Shown one piece after another: positions 55,441 through 62,889 of a DNA stretch of 64,000 nt. The position numbers and the translations under genes are program-made. Within the stretch, counting starts at the first letter, position 1; each line of letters starts with the position of its first letter. A model generated the notes under the pieces. The model ran no database searches. It was not told the origin of the DNA and saw only the letters and a program-made list of their open reading frames with translations. This stretch comes from Ga0077527 sp964433345 (GTDB lineage Bacteria > Pseudomonadota > Gammaproteobacteria > Burkholderiales > SG8-41). Location of the stretch: positions 186,001 through 250,000 of the forward strand of contig CAYSQJ010000001.1 in NCBI GenBank assembly GCA_964433345.1, given 5' to 3'.

Positions 55441-57906
55441 TGCGCGCTGGTCGGCCATTGCGGCGTGACGGTCGAGCAGCAACTGCTCGAAATCCCGGGT
55501 GAAGGTCTCGGTGTCGAACAGCGGCGACTCATCGCGCGACGCTTGTACCCGCGTACGCAGCTGGTCCAATGCCGAACGATCACCGGCGAGACCGAGAATG
55601 ATTTGTTCGTACTGCTCGAGGGTGTCGGCGATGAGGTCCGGCATCCCGGCGGCGGTGAGGATGCTGGCGGACACCCGTGCCGGGAAAGTGTCACCGCGCA
55701 GCGCGACCAGCGGGCAGCCGCACCACAGTGCGTCGCTGGCGGTGGTGTGCGAGGTGTAGGGGTAGGTATCCAGCGCGAGATCGGCGACGCGGTAACGCGC
55801 GAGATGCTCGGCCAGCGGCTTGCGCGGCGCGAATACCAGGCGTTGCGCATCGATGCCCGCGGCCTGAGCGGCCGCGCGCAGGTTTGCCGTGGCCCAGCGG
55901 TTGGCATCGACCAGCCACAGCACGCTGCCGGGTACGGCGGCGAGCAGGCGCAGCCACACCGCGAATACCCCGGGTGTGATCTTGAAGGTCTGGTTGAAAC
56001 AGCAGAACACCAGCGCGCCTTCAGGCAGGCCGTAGTCCTGTCGTGACAGCGGCTCGGCGATCACGCGCCGGCGATCCGTCGGCTGGTAACAATGGGGCAT
56101 GCGCAGCACCTGTTCCGAACAGGTCATTTCCTCGCCGGGGCGGATGATCTGCGGGTCGGCGATGATGCCGTCGATGAAATCGGTGCCGGTGGTGCCGGGA
56201 TAACCCAGCCAGGTCAGCTGCAGCGGGCTCGGACGCTGCGCCATGATTTCGATGCGGTCGGCCACGGTGTAGCCCTTGAGATCGATCAGGATATCGATGG
56301 CGTCCCTGCGGATGCGCGCGACCGCCGCGTCGTCGGTGTCCCAGGCGATGTCTATGAAATGATCGACCGCGGCAACGATGCGCTGGCGCATGATGCCGCT
56401 GCTGGCCGGGCCGTAGGAATAGGCGTAGATCTCGAAGCGGCTGCGGTCGTGGCGCTCCAGCATTTCGGTGACCAGGTAGGCGGCCGGGTGTTCCTGGAAA
56501 TCCGCCGACAGGTAGCCGATGCGCAGCCGCTCACCGGGTTCGATACGGCGCGGCGCAGGCGCGGGCGCCACTGTGGCGCCGAAACGCCGGCGCGCCCAGC
56601 GCCGGGTGTAATCGAGCAGCAGTGCCGCATCGACGTCTTCGCAAAGCAGCGTGAAGGGGCTGCCGCAGTCCTCGTCGCCGTAGAGACGGGGTGCGAGTTG
56701 CGCCCAGCTGCGCTGCCAGCGGGTCCAGTCGCAGATATGCCGGGACTGGTGGGTGAGCAGGCTCAATAGCGCGGCATCGTTCGTTCGCTCCACAGCCTGC
56801 TCGAGGAGTTCCACCGCGGGACCGAGTTCGCCGAGCACGATCTGGCGCTGGGCGAGCACGGCATGGGCCTGCGCGCGTGCCGGATCCAGCGCGAGGGCGC
56901 GTTCGGCGGCGGCAGCAGCCTCATCGAGCTTGCCGATCTGCAGCAGGCTGTCGGCGCGCTGCGACCAGGCAGCGGCGTCAGCGGGATCCTGCTCCAGCAG
57001 CAGGCCGTACCAGTGCGCCGCCTCGGCATGGCGCCCCTGCAGGCGCGACACCGCGCCCAGGCCTTCAAGCGCCGCCGGCAGTCCCGGCAGTGCCGCGAGC
57101 GCGGCTTCGAAATGGCTGCGCGCTTCGGCGTGGCGGCCCTGCATCAGCCGCAGGCGGCCGAGGCTGCCGTTGGCGTGGGGATGCGCCGGTGCGATGGCCA
57201 GCGCCTGCTCCAGTTGTCGCGCCGCGTCGTCGCTGTCTCCCTGCCGCTCGAGAACAATCGCGAGATTGACCCGCGCATCGCCGTGTCCCTGATCCCGCGC
57301 CAGCACGGCTTCGAAACGCCTGCGCGCGGCATCGTCGTCGCCGGCTTCGAGTTCAAGCACGCCGAGGTTGAACAGCGCATCAGGATGTCCGGGCACTGAC
57401 TGCAGCAGCGCATCGAACTGTGCCGCCGCGGCTGCACGATCACCGCTGGCCGCCAGTGCCTGGCCGAGGTTCAGCAGGCAATCCGGCTGTCCCGGTGCCC
57501 GTTGCAGCGCCTGCCGCAGCGCGGTGACGGCATCGCCGGCGCGGCCCTGGTGCAACTGTGCCAGTCCGAGTCGCATCCACGCCGAGGCTGGCGCGCTGGC
57601 GAGCGAGCAGGCGCGCTGCAGCACCGGTTCCGCTTCCACAAAGTTGCCGAGCGTCAGCAGCGCAAGCCCGAGGTATTCGAGCAGCGCGCCGTTGCCGGGT
57701 TCGGCCGCCAGCGCCTGGCGGAAATCCCGCGCCGCGTCGGCCGGCTGGTTACTCATCAGGCCGGCGATGCCGCGCAGCATCAGCGCCTCGGGATTGCGCG
57801 GCGCCTTCGCCAGCACTTCCGAGCACAGCGCGAGGGCGGCCGCGACATCGCCGTTGTTCAGGTGCTGGCGTGCCTTGTGCAGCCGGTTGTTCAGTGATGC
57901 GGACAT
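55438..57906 (-). CDS. O-linked GlcNAc transferase-like GT41 protein with TPRs
   Basis: An 822-aa protein with about eleven TPRs (residues 1-380), then the SPINDLY/OGT-type GT41 catalytic region. Its marks are LRIGYLSADFQEHPAAYLV, FIDIAWDTDDAAVARIR, LTWLGYPGTTGTDFIDGIIA, VFCCFNQTFKITPGVF and DTYPYTSHTTASDALWCGCP. Such bacterial proteins glycosylate other proteins in the cytoplasm or envelope pathway. It is convergent with porin 2 and near another TPR/GT gene, but a link to the porins is only inference. Confidence 0.93.
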   Translation of the reverse strand: MSASLNNRLHKARQHLNNGDVAAALALCSEVLAKAPRNPEALMLRGIAGLMSNQPADAARDFRQALAAEPGNGALLEYLGLALLTLGNFVEAEPVLQRACSLASAPASAWMRLGLAQLHQGRAGDAVTALRQALQRAPGQPDCLLNLGQALAASGDRAAAAAQFDALLQSVPGHPDALFNLGVLELEAGDDDAARRRFEAVLARDQGHGDARVNLAIVLERQGDSDDAARQLEQALAIAPAHPHANGSLGRLRLMQGRHAEARSHFEAALAALPGLPAALEGLGAVSRLQGRHAEAAHWYGLLLEQDPADAAAWSQRADSLLQIGKLDEAAAAAERALALDPARAQAHAVLAQRQIVLGELGPAVELLEQAVERTNDAALLSLLTHQSRHICDWTRWQRSWAQLAPRLYGDEDCGSPFTLLCEDVDAALLLDYTRRWARRRFGATVAPAPAPRRIEPGERLRIGYLSADFQEHPAAYLVTEMLERHDRSRFEIYAYSYGPASSGIMRQRIVAAVDHFIDIAWDTDDAAVARIRRDAIDILIDLKGYTVADRIEIMAQRPSPLQLTWLGYPGTTGTDFIDGIIADPQIIRPGEEMTCSEQVLRMPHCYQPTDRRRVIAEPLSRQDYGLPEGALVFCCFNQTFKITPGVFAVWLRLLAAVPGSVLWLVDANRWATANLRAAAQAAGIDAQRLVFAPRKPLAEHLARYRVADLALDTYPYTSHTTASDALWCGCPLVALRGDTFPARVSASILTAAGMPDLIADTLEQYEQIILGLAGDRSALDQLRTRVQASRDESPLFDTETFTRDFEQLLLDRHAAMADQRA

Positions 57907-58081
57907 GGCTTGTGGTGTCGGACGGAAACGCCGGAATCAGCGTAGGCCGAAGATACCTTTTTCCGCAGAGGCTGTCTGCGCCGCGGTCACGGGCAGGAAT
58001 GCTTGGACACTGCAGCATGTACTACCTAGAATGTGGCCGCAGATTCGTCTGACCCCTTCACTCCCCTCTACGGAATCGCAG

Positions 58082-59518
58082 GTGGCCGAGAAGCAGGAAA
58101 ACCGTCCCAGCGTCGCAGCGCAGCTCGAGCAGGTGCTCGAACTGCTGCATCGTCACGAACTGGTCGAGAACCTGGTGCAGCGCCAGGACAGCCCGCGCCA
58201 CGATCTGGTGGAAACGCTGGTCCACCGCCAGCATCTGGCGGAACTGCAGCAGCTGCTCGAGGGCATGCATTCCGCGGACATCGCCTACATCCTGGAGGCG
58301 CTGCCCCGCGATCAGCGCCTGGCGGTGTGGGACCTGGTGAAGTCGGATCGCGACGGCGAGATCCTGCTCGAGGTGTCGGATGCGGTGCGCGAATCGCTGA
58401 TCGCGCACATGGACGAGGGCGAGCTGGTGGCCGCGACCGGTCAGCTCGATACCGACGAGATCGCCGACCTTGCGCCTGATCTGCCGCGCGAGGTCATTCT
58501 CGATGTGTTCAAGGGGCTGTCGACCGAGGAACGCGAGCAGCTGCGTGCGGCGATGTCCTATCCGGAGGAGGCGGTCGGCGCGCTGATGGATTTCGACATG
58601 ATCGAGGTGCGCGAAGACGTCACGCTGGAAGTGGTGCTGCGCTACCTGCGCCGGCTGACCGAGCTGCCCGACCATACCGACCAGCTGTTCGTGGTCGACC
58701 GCGAGGAGAATCTGCGCGGCCTGCTGCCGGTCAACCGCCTGCTGGTGAGCGACCCCGACATGCTGGTGGGCGAGGTGATGACCCGCGATATCCGCAGTTT
58801 CCATCCCGAACAGGATGCCCACGAGGCTGCCAGCGCCTTCGACCGCTATGAACTGGTGTCGGCGCCGGTGGTCGATGTCCAGGGTCATCTGGTTGGCCGG
58901 CTGACCATCAATGCGGTGGTGGACTATATCCGCGAGGCCAAGGACAGCGAGATCCTCTCCGCCGGCGGCCTGAAGGAAGAAGAGGACCTGTTCGCCTCGG
59001 TGTGGAGCAGCGTGCGCAACCGCTGGACCTGGCTGGCGGTCAACCTGGTGACGGCTTTCATCGCCTCGCGCGTGATCGGCGTGTTCGAAAATTCGATCGC
59101 GCAGCTGGTGGCGCTGGCGGCGCTGATGCCGATCGTTGCCGGCATCGGCGGCAACTCGGGAAACCAGACCACCACCATGATCGTGCGCGCGCTGGCGCTG
59201 GGCCAGATCACCCGCGACAGCGCGCGCCAGCTGCTGCTCAAGGAAATCAGCGTCTCGGCGCTGAACGGGCTGATCTGGGGCAGCGTGGTTGGCCTCTTTG
59301 CCTTTTTGATCTACCAGAACTGGCAGCTCGGGCTGGTGATGACCGGCGCGATGATGCTCAACCTGCTGCTGGCGGCGGTGATGGGTGTCGCCATTCCGCT
59401 GGTGATGGAGAAACTCGGGCGCGATCCGGCGATCGGTTCCAGCGTGATGATCACGGCGATCACCGACAGCGGCGGGTTTTTCATATTTCTCGGGCTGGCG
59501 ACGTTGTTCCTCGTTTAG
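58082..59518 (+). CDS. mgtE: Magnesium transporter MgtE
   Basis: A 478-aa magnesium channel. It has the N-terminal superhelical domain (about 20-150, with LVHRQHLAELQQLLEGMHSAD and YPEEAVGALMDFD), two CBS domains (about 155-275, LFVVDREENLRGLLPVN and SAPVVDVQGHLVGRLTI), and five C-terminal membrane helices. The last section includes MPIVAGIGGNSGNQTTTMIVR and ends FFIFLGLATLFLV. Magnesium binding by the cytoplasmic domains gates the channel. The GTG at 58082 gives the conserved start; an ATG at 58031 is in frame but adds unconserved residues. Confidence 0.94.
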   Translation: MAEKQENRPSVAAQLEQVLELLHRHELVENLVQRQDSPRHDLVETLVHRQHLAELQQLLEGMHSADIAYILEALPRDQRLAVWDLVKSDRDGEILLEVSDAVRESLIAHMDEGELVAATGQLDTDEIADLAPDLPREVILDVFKGLSTEEREQLRAAMSYPEEAVGALMDFDMIEVREDVTLEVVLRYLRRLTELPDHTDQLFVVDREENLRGLLPVNRLLVSDPDMLVGEVMTRDIRSFHPEQDAHEAASAFDRYELVSAPVVDVQGHLVGRLTINAVVDYIREAKDSEILSAGGLKEEEDLFASVWSSVRNRWTWLAVNLVTAFIASRVIGVFENSIAQLVALAALMPIVAGIGGNSGNQTTTMIVRALALGQITRDSARQLLLKEISVSALNGLIWGSVVGLFAFLIYQNWQLGLVMTGAMMLNLLLAAVMGVAIPLVMEKLGRDPAIGSSVMITAITDSGGFFIFLGLATLFLV

Positions 59519-59528
59519 GGAGACGCCC

Positions 59529-60941
59529 ATGTCGTCCTTGGATGTCCTTGTCATCGGCTCCGGTCCCGGCGGCTACCGCGCGGCGGTGCTGGCGGCATTG
59601 CGCGGGCTGAAGGTGGTGATCGTCGAGCGCAGCACCTGGGGCGGCACCTGCCTCAACCGCGGCTGCGTGCCGAAGAAGGCCTGGTATCACAGTGCCTGCG
59701 TGATCGCCGATGCGGCCCGTCATGCCGAGCGCGGCATCAGCGGCACCCTGAAAGCCGATTTTGCGCGCGCATGGAATCACCAGCGCGCGGTGGTGGAAAC
59801 CGTGCGCGGCAGCTATGTCGATTACCTCGGCAGGCTCGGCATCCGGATGCTCAGCGGCGATGCACGTTTTGAGGGGTCGCATGCCCTGCGCGTGAATGAT
59901 CAGTTGCTGGAGGCACGCAACATCGTCATCGCCACCGGTTCCCGACCCTGGCTGCCTGCGCCGCTGCAAAGGGTGCCGCAGCGCGTACTGACGACCGATG
60001 ACCTGTTCGACGAGCCGCCGCCGCCGGGACGGCGTGTCGCGCTCCTGGGATCGGGATTTGTCGGCAGCGAGATGGCTTTCATACTGTCCCGCCTGGGTCT
60101 TGAGGTGACCTGGCTGACTGGTCGTGAAGCGCTTGCCTCCAGTGCGTTCAGTGCACCGGCACGCGCGGCCCTGCGTGTAGCGCTGGCGGAGGCCGGCATC
60201 CGGCCGCGCCTGCAGTCGCGCATAGCTGCGGCGGACTTTACGGACGATGATGTGCAGCTAACCCTGGCCGATGGTGAACATCTGGTCGTCGACTGGGTGC
60301 TTGCCGGCACTGGCCGCCGGCCTTGCACCGAGGGGTTAAACCTCGCCCGGGCCGGTGTCGTAATCAGCGAGCAGGGCCATGTGCAGGTCGATGAATACAA
60401 CCGCGCGGCGCCCGGGATTTATGCCATCGGCGATGTCGCCAACCCCGGCATGAGTGCCAATCACGCGCTGTCCGATGCCGCGGTGGCGGTATCCGACATC
60501 CTCCAGCCCGGCAGCCGGAGCCGCGACGATGCCCGGGTGCCGCAGGTGCTGTATTCGGCGCTGGAACTGGCGCGGGTCGGTCTCAATGAAGATCAGGCCG
60601 AGGCCCTGGAGCTCGAACCTGCTGCGGGTTTTGCGTCCTTTGATTTCAATCCCGCCGCGCTCGCGGCCGGCGAGCGTGGCGGTTTCCTGCGCCTGCTGGC
60701 CGATCTCGACAGCGGCCGTGCGCTGGGCGCGGAAATTGCCGGGCGCGGCGCCGGGGAGCTGATCAGCATGCTGGGCCTCGAATTCGGCACGCCGCAGGCG
60801 CTGTCGCGGCTGGCCGCGGCTGCGTACAATCATCCGGCGCGCGCCGAGGAGATCCTCAATGCGGTGGAAACACTGGCCGCGCGCTGGGGCATGGCGGCGC
60901 ATGTGTTTCCACCGTCAGCGGGCGGGGCCGGCAGGGAATAA
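59529..60941 (+). CDS. Dihydrolipoamide dehydrogenase-like flavoprotein
   Basis: A 470-aa class I pyridine nucleotide-disulfide oxidoreductase. It has the FAD motif VLVIGSGPGGYRAAV, the redox disulfide in GGTCLNRGCVPKK, the second dinucleotide motif VALLGSGFVGSEMAFIL, GIYAIGDVANPG, and a C-terminal His/Glu pair in YNHPARAEE. These fit lipoamide dehydrogenase or a close relative. It lacks any lipoyl domain and is far from aceE-aceF, so its partner complex is unknown. It starts 10 bases after mgtE. Confidence 0.85.
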   Translation: MSSLDVLVIGSGPGGYRAAVLAALRGLKVVIVERSTWGGTCLNRGCVPKKAWYHSACVIADAARHAERGISGTLKADFARAWNHQRAVVETVRGSYVDYLGRLGIRMLSGDARFEGSHALRVNDQLLEARNIVIATGSRPWLPAPLQRVPQRVLTTDDLFDEPPPPGRRVALLGSGFVGSEMAFILSRLGLEVTWLTGREALASSAFSAPARAALRVALAEAGIRPRLQSRIAAADFTDDDVQLTLADGEHLVVDWVLAGTGRRPCTEGLNLARAGVVISEQGHVQVDEYNRAAPGIYAIGDVANPGMSANHALSDAAVAVSDILQPGSRSRDDARVPQVLYSALELARVGLNEDQAEALELEPAAGFASFDFNPAALAAGERGGFLRLLADLDSGRALGAEIAGRGAGELISMLGLEFGTPQALSRLAAAAYNHPARAEEILNAVETLAARWGMAAHVFPPSAGGAGRE

Positions 60942-60976
60942 GCCGGCAGGCAGGGATGTTGAGGAGGCAAGGGCAG

Positions 60977-61501
60977 GTGACTCGAAAGGCATCCGACGAA
61001 TTCTCCAGCGAGGCCATGCAGTACATTCCGCGCCTGCGCCGCTATGCCCGGGCGTTGACCGGGGATGCCAGCGCTGCCGACGACCTGGTGCAGGATGCAC
61101 TGGAGCGGGCGCTGCTCAAGCAGGATCTCTGGCGCAAGGGCAGCGATCTGCGCGCCTGGCTGTTTACTCTCATGCATAACGTGTTCATCAATCAGCTGCG
61201 CAGCGCCGCCGTCAGCCGGACGGTGGCGCTGGATGGCGCGCTGGAAGACCTGCCGCAGCCGCAGGCCGGCGACCGGCTGGAGATCCGCGATCTTGATGCG
61301 GCGCTGCAGCTGCTGCCCGCCGAGCAGCGCACGGTGCTGCTGCTGGTCGGCCTGGAGCAGATGTCGTACGAGGAGGCGGCGCGGGTGCTCGAGGTGCCGA
61401 TCGGCACCGTGATGTCGAGGCTGTCGCGCGGCAGGGAGCGCCTGCGCCGGCTGCTGCAGGGATTGCCCGACAGCAGCGCGCCGCTGAAGGCCGTCAAATG
61501 A
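60977..61501 (+). CDS. ECF-type RNA polymerase sigma factor
   Basis: A 174-aa sigma factor with region 2 (YIPRLRRYARALTGDASAAD with DDLVQDALERALL and RAWLFTLMHNVFINQLR) and region 4 (LQLLPAEQRTVLLLVGLEQM, then YEEAARVLEVPIGTVMSRLS). The GTG at 60977 is preferred because AGGAGG lies 9 bases upstream; an ATG at 60956 is the alternative. Its stop overlaps the anti-sigma start by 4 bases (ATGA). It probably responds to envelope or redox stress together with that anti-sigma. Confidence 0.93.
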   Translation: MTRKASDEFSSEAMQYIPRLRRYARALTGDASAADDLVQDALERALLKQDLWRKGSDLRAWLFTLMHNVFINQLRSAAVSRTVALDGALEDLPQPQAGDRLEIRDLDAALQLLPAEQRTVLLLVGLEQMSYEEAARVLEVPIGTVMSRLSRGRERLRRLLQGLPDSSAPLKAVK

Positions 61502-62253
61502 GCGAAATGCCGGTGACCGAAAGCGAGTTGCAGGCCCATGTCGATGGCCGTCTGCCGGTGGCGCGCGCGGCCGAGGTCGAAGCCTGGCTCGTGCAGCATC
61601 CCGAGGACGCCCGGCGCATCGCCGACTACCGGCGACAGGATGCCGCGATGCGCGCCGCCTACGATCCGCTGCTCAACGAAACGCTGCCCCTGCGGCTGCG
61701 TCCGGACATGCGAAAAATCGCGGGGCCGCTGCGCCGGAATGCCGCGGTCGCCGCCCTGATGGTGGTCAGCGGCATTGCGGGCTGGCAGCTGCATGCCTAT
61801 GTGAGCGCCGAGCGTGTGCAAAACCTGCATCTGGCAAGGGTGGCGGCGGTGGCGCATGCGGTTTACAGCCCGGAAGTGCGACATCCGGTGGAAGTCGGCG
61901 CCGACCAGGAAGCGCATCTGGTGCGCTGGCTGTCGAAACGCCTGGGTGCCAGTCTGAAGATTCCGCATCTCGCGGCGCTTGGGTATTCGCTGGTTGGTGG
62001 ACGGCTGTTGCCCGGCGAGCGCGGACCGGCCGCGCAATTCATGTATCAGGACATCAAGGGCCAGCGCCTGACCCTGTACGTGCGCGCCGGCGGCGACACT
62101 CGCGCGCAGACGGCTTTCCGTTTCGCGCAGGAAAACGGCGTCAGTGTTTTCTACTGGCTCGACGGTCGTCTCGGTTATGCCTTGTCCGGGGAAACAGGGC
62201 GCGAGGAACTGCTGCGCGTGGCTGACGCCGTGTACCGGCAGCTCAATCCCTGA
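61498..62253 (+). CDS. Anti-sigma factor, transmembrane
   Basis: A 251-aa protein with a short N-terminal cytoplasmic domain of the anti-sigma type (ESELQAHVDGRLPVARAAEV), one membrane helix (about residues 82-102, AAVAALMVVSGIAGWQLHAY) and a periplasmic domain (GYSLVGGRLLPGERGPAAQF, then GVSVFYWLDGRLGYALSGE). It resembles anti-sigma proteins that hold ECF factors inactive at the membrane. The start overlaps the sigma gene. No zinc-binding HxxxCxxC motif is seen. Confidence 0.87.
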   Translation: MSEMPVTESELQAHVDGRLPVARAAEVEAWLVQHPEDARRIADYRRQDAAMRAAYDPLLNETLPLRLRPDMRKIAGPLRRNAAVAALMVVSGIAGWQLHAYVSAERVQNLHLARVAAVAHAVYSPEVRHPVEVGADQEAHLVRWLSKRLGASLKIPHLAALGYSLVGGRLLPGERGPAAQFMYQDIKGQRLTLYVRAGGDTRAQTAFRFAQENGVSVFYWLDGRLGYALSGETGREELLRVADAVYRQLNP

Positions 62254-62316
62254 GTCGTTGCGACATGCAGCCTTGATTGACAAGGGCGCCGGCTGCGCTC
62301 ATTCAGAACAGTTATA

Positions 62317-62349
62317 TAACTATTTGATTATAAAGGGATTTTTGTTTTC
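62317..62349 (+). repeat. AT-rich dispersed element, copy H
   Basis: TAACTATTTGATTATAAAG, then GGATTTTTGTTTTCC. The left part matches copies A, C and D; the centre is diverged (AAAGGG for ATTGAT). It lies 64 bases after the anti-sigma stop. Confidence 0.6.
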
Positions 62350-62454
62350 CGTCCCGGTGACAGCATTGGCACAACAGTGGTGGCGGAAAGCATGTGCGGA
62401 TCGGGATCCGGCGGGTACCTGCACCAAAGGTGATGCGGAAAATGAAGACCCGGA

Positions 62455-62533
62455 GCTGAGGACTGGAAAGCGGGGACTAAAGTAAAGCGGAGATCAAGAA
62501 AACGCGGAGACCAAAAAAACGCTGAGACCAAAA
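62455..62533. repeat. 17-bp tandem repeat, four to five units
   Basis: Units start at 62455 (15 bp, imperfect), 62470, 62487, 62504 and 62521 (partial). The better-conserved form is GCGGAGACCAAAAAAAC. The 17-base period is not a multiple of three, so it is probably not coding. Confidence 0.75.
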
Positions 62534-62562
62534 GCGAAGGCCGGGAGTTACCCGGCCTTCGC
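62534..62562 (-). terminator. Terminator of the small Lys-rich gene
   Basis: A perfect 12-bp stem, GCGAAGGCCGGG against CCCGGCCTTCGC, with a 5-base loop. It is followed on the minus strand by TTTTGG. It ends transcription coming from the 24-codon gene at 62650. Confidence 0.85.
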
Positions 62563-62575
62563 AACTACTTACTAT

Positions 62576-62650
62576 CTACTTCTTTTTCTTGGCTACTTTC
62601 TTCTTGGCTACTTTCTTCTTGGCTTTCGCCTTTTTCTTCGCTGCCATCAT
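62576..62650 (-). CDS. Tiny Lys/Ala-rich peptide, histone H1-tail-like
   Basis: A 24-codon gene encoding MMAAKKKAKAKKKVAKKK and then VAKKKK, with about 15 lysines. AAGGAG lies 6 bases before the second ATG (62647), which would give 23 residues. A promoter (TTGCAT, 18 bases, TAGAAT) lies about 105 bases upstream and a strong terminator just downstream, so the unit looks complete and expressed. The peptide resembles the Lys/Ala-rich tails of bacterial histone-like proteins, but no globular domain is present. It may bind nucleic acid or polyphosphate. It contains a 15-base direct repeat encoding KKKVA. Confidence 0.7.
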   Translation of the reverse strand: MMAAKKKAKAKKKVAKKKVAKKKK

Positions 62651-62757
62651 CGTCTCCTTAAAAGTTAACTTAGGCATCGTCTGAATGCGGCTTAAGTTCC
62701 GCACTACCAGCACACGATCATCGCAAAAAAATTACGGGAACCGTGTTCGGTGCGCCA

Positions 62758-62787
62758 ATTCTATGCTATGGCGAAAAAAAAATGCAA
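62758..62787 (-). promoter_or_regulatory. Likely sigma-70 promoter of the small Lys-rich gene
   Basis: On the minus strand a -35 TTGCAT (62782-62787), 18-base spacer with an oligo-T run, and -10 TAGAAT (62758-62763). The expected 5' leader is about 100 nt. A TTGACA lies about 12 bases further upstream as an alternative -35, but its spacing is too long. Confidence 0.6.
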
Positions 62788-62889
62788 CACCTTTGTCAAG
62801 TTTATTTGATCAAGCAATTGCGTTTGTGGATTTGCGGCAACACCTGGATGCGGCGCTGCAACCGTCCGTTGCGGGCGGTTTTGACAATG

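Larger units (their letters stand above)
62254..62575. other. 322-bp intergenic region after the anti-sigma gene
   Basis: No gene is seen. It holds AT-element copy H, about 100 bases of ordinary sequence, a purine-rich 17-bp tandem repeat (62455-62533) and the terminator of the small Lys-rich gene. Confidence 0.6.
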
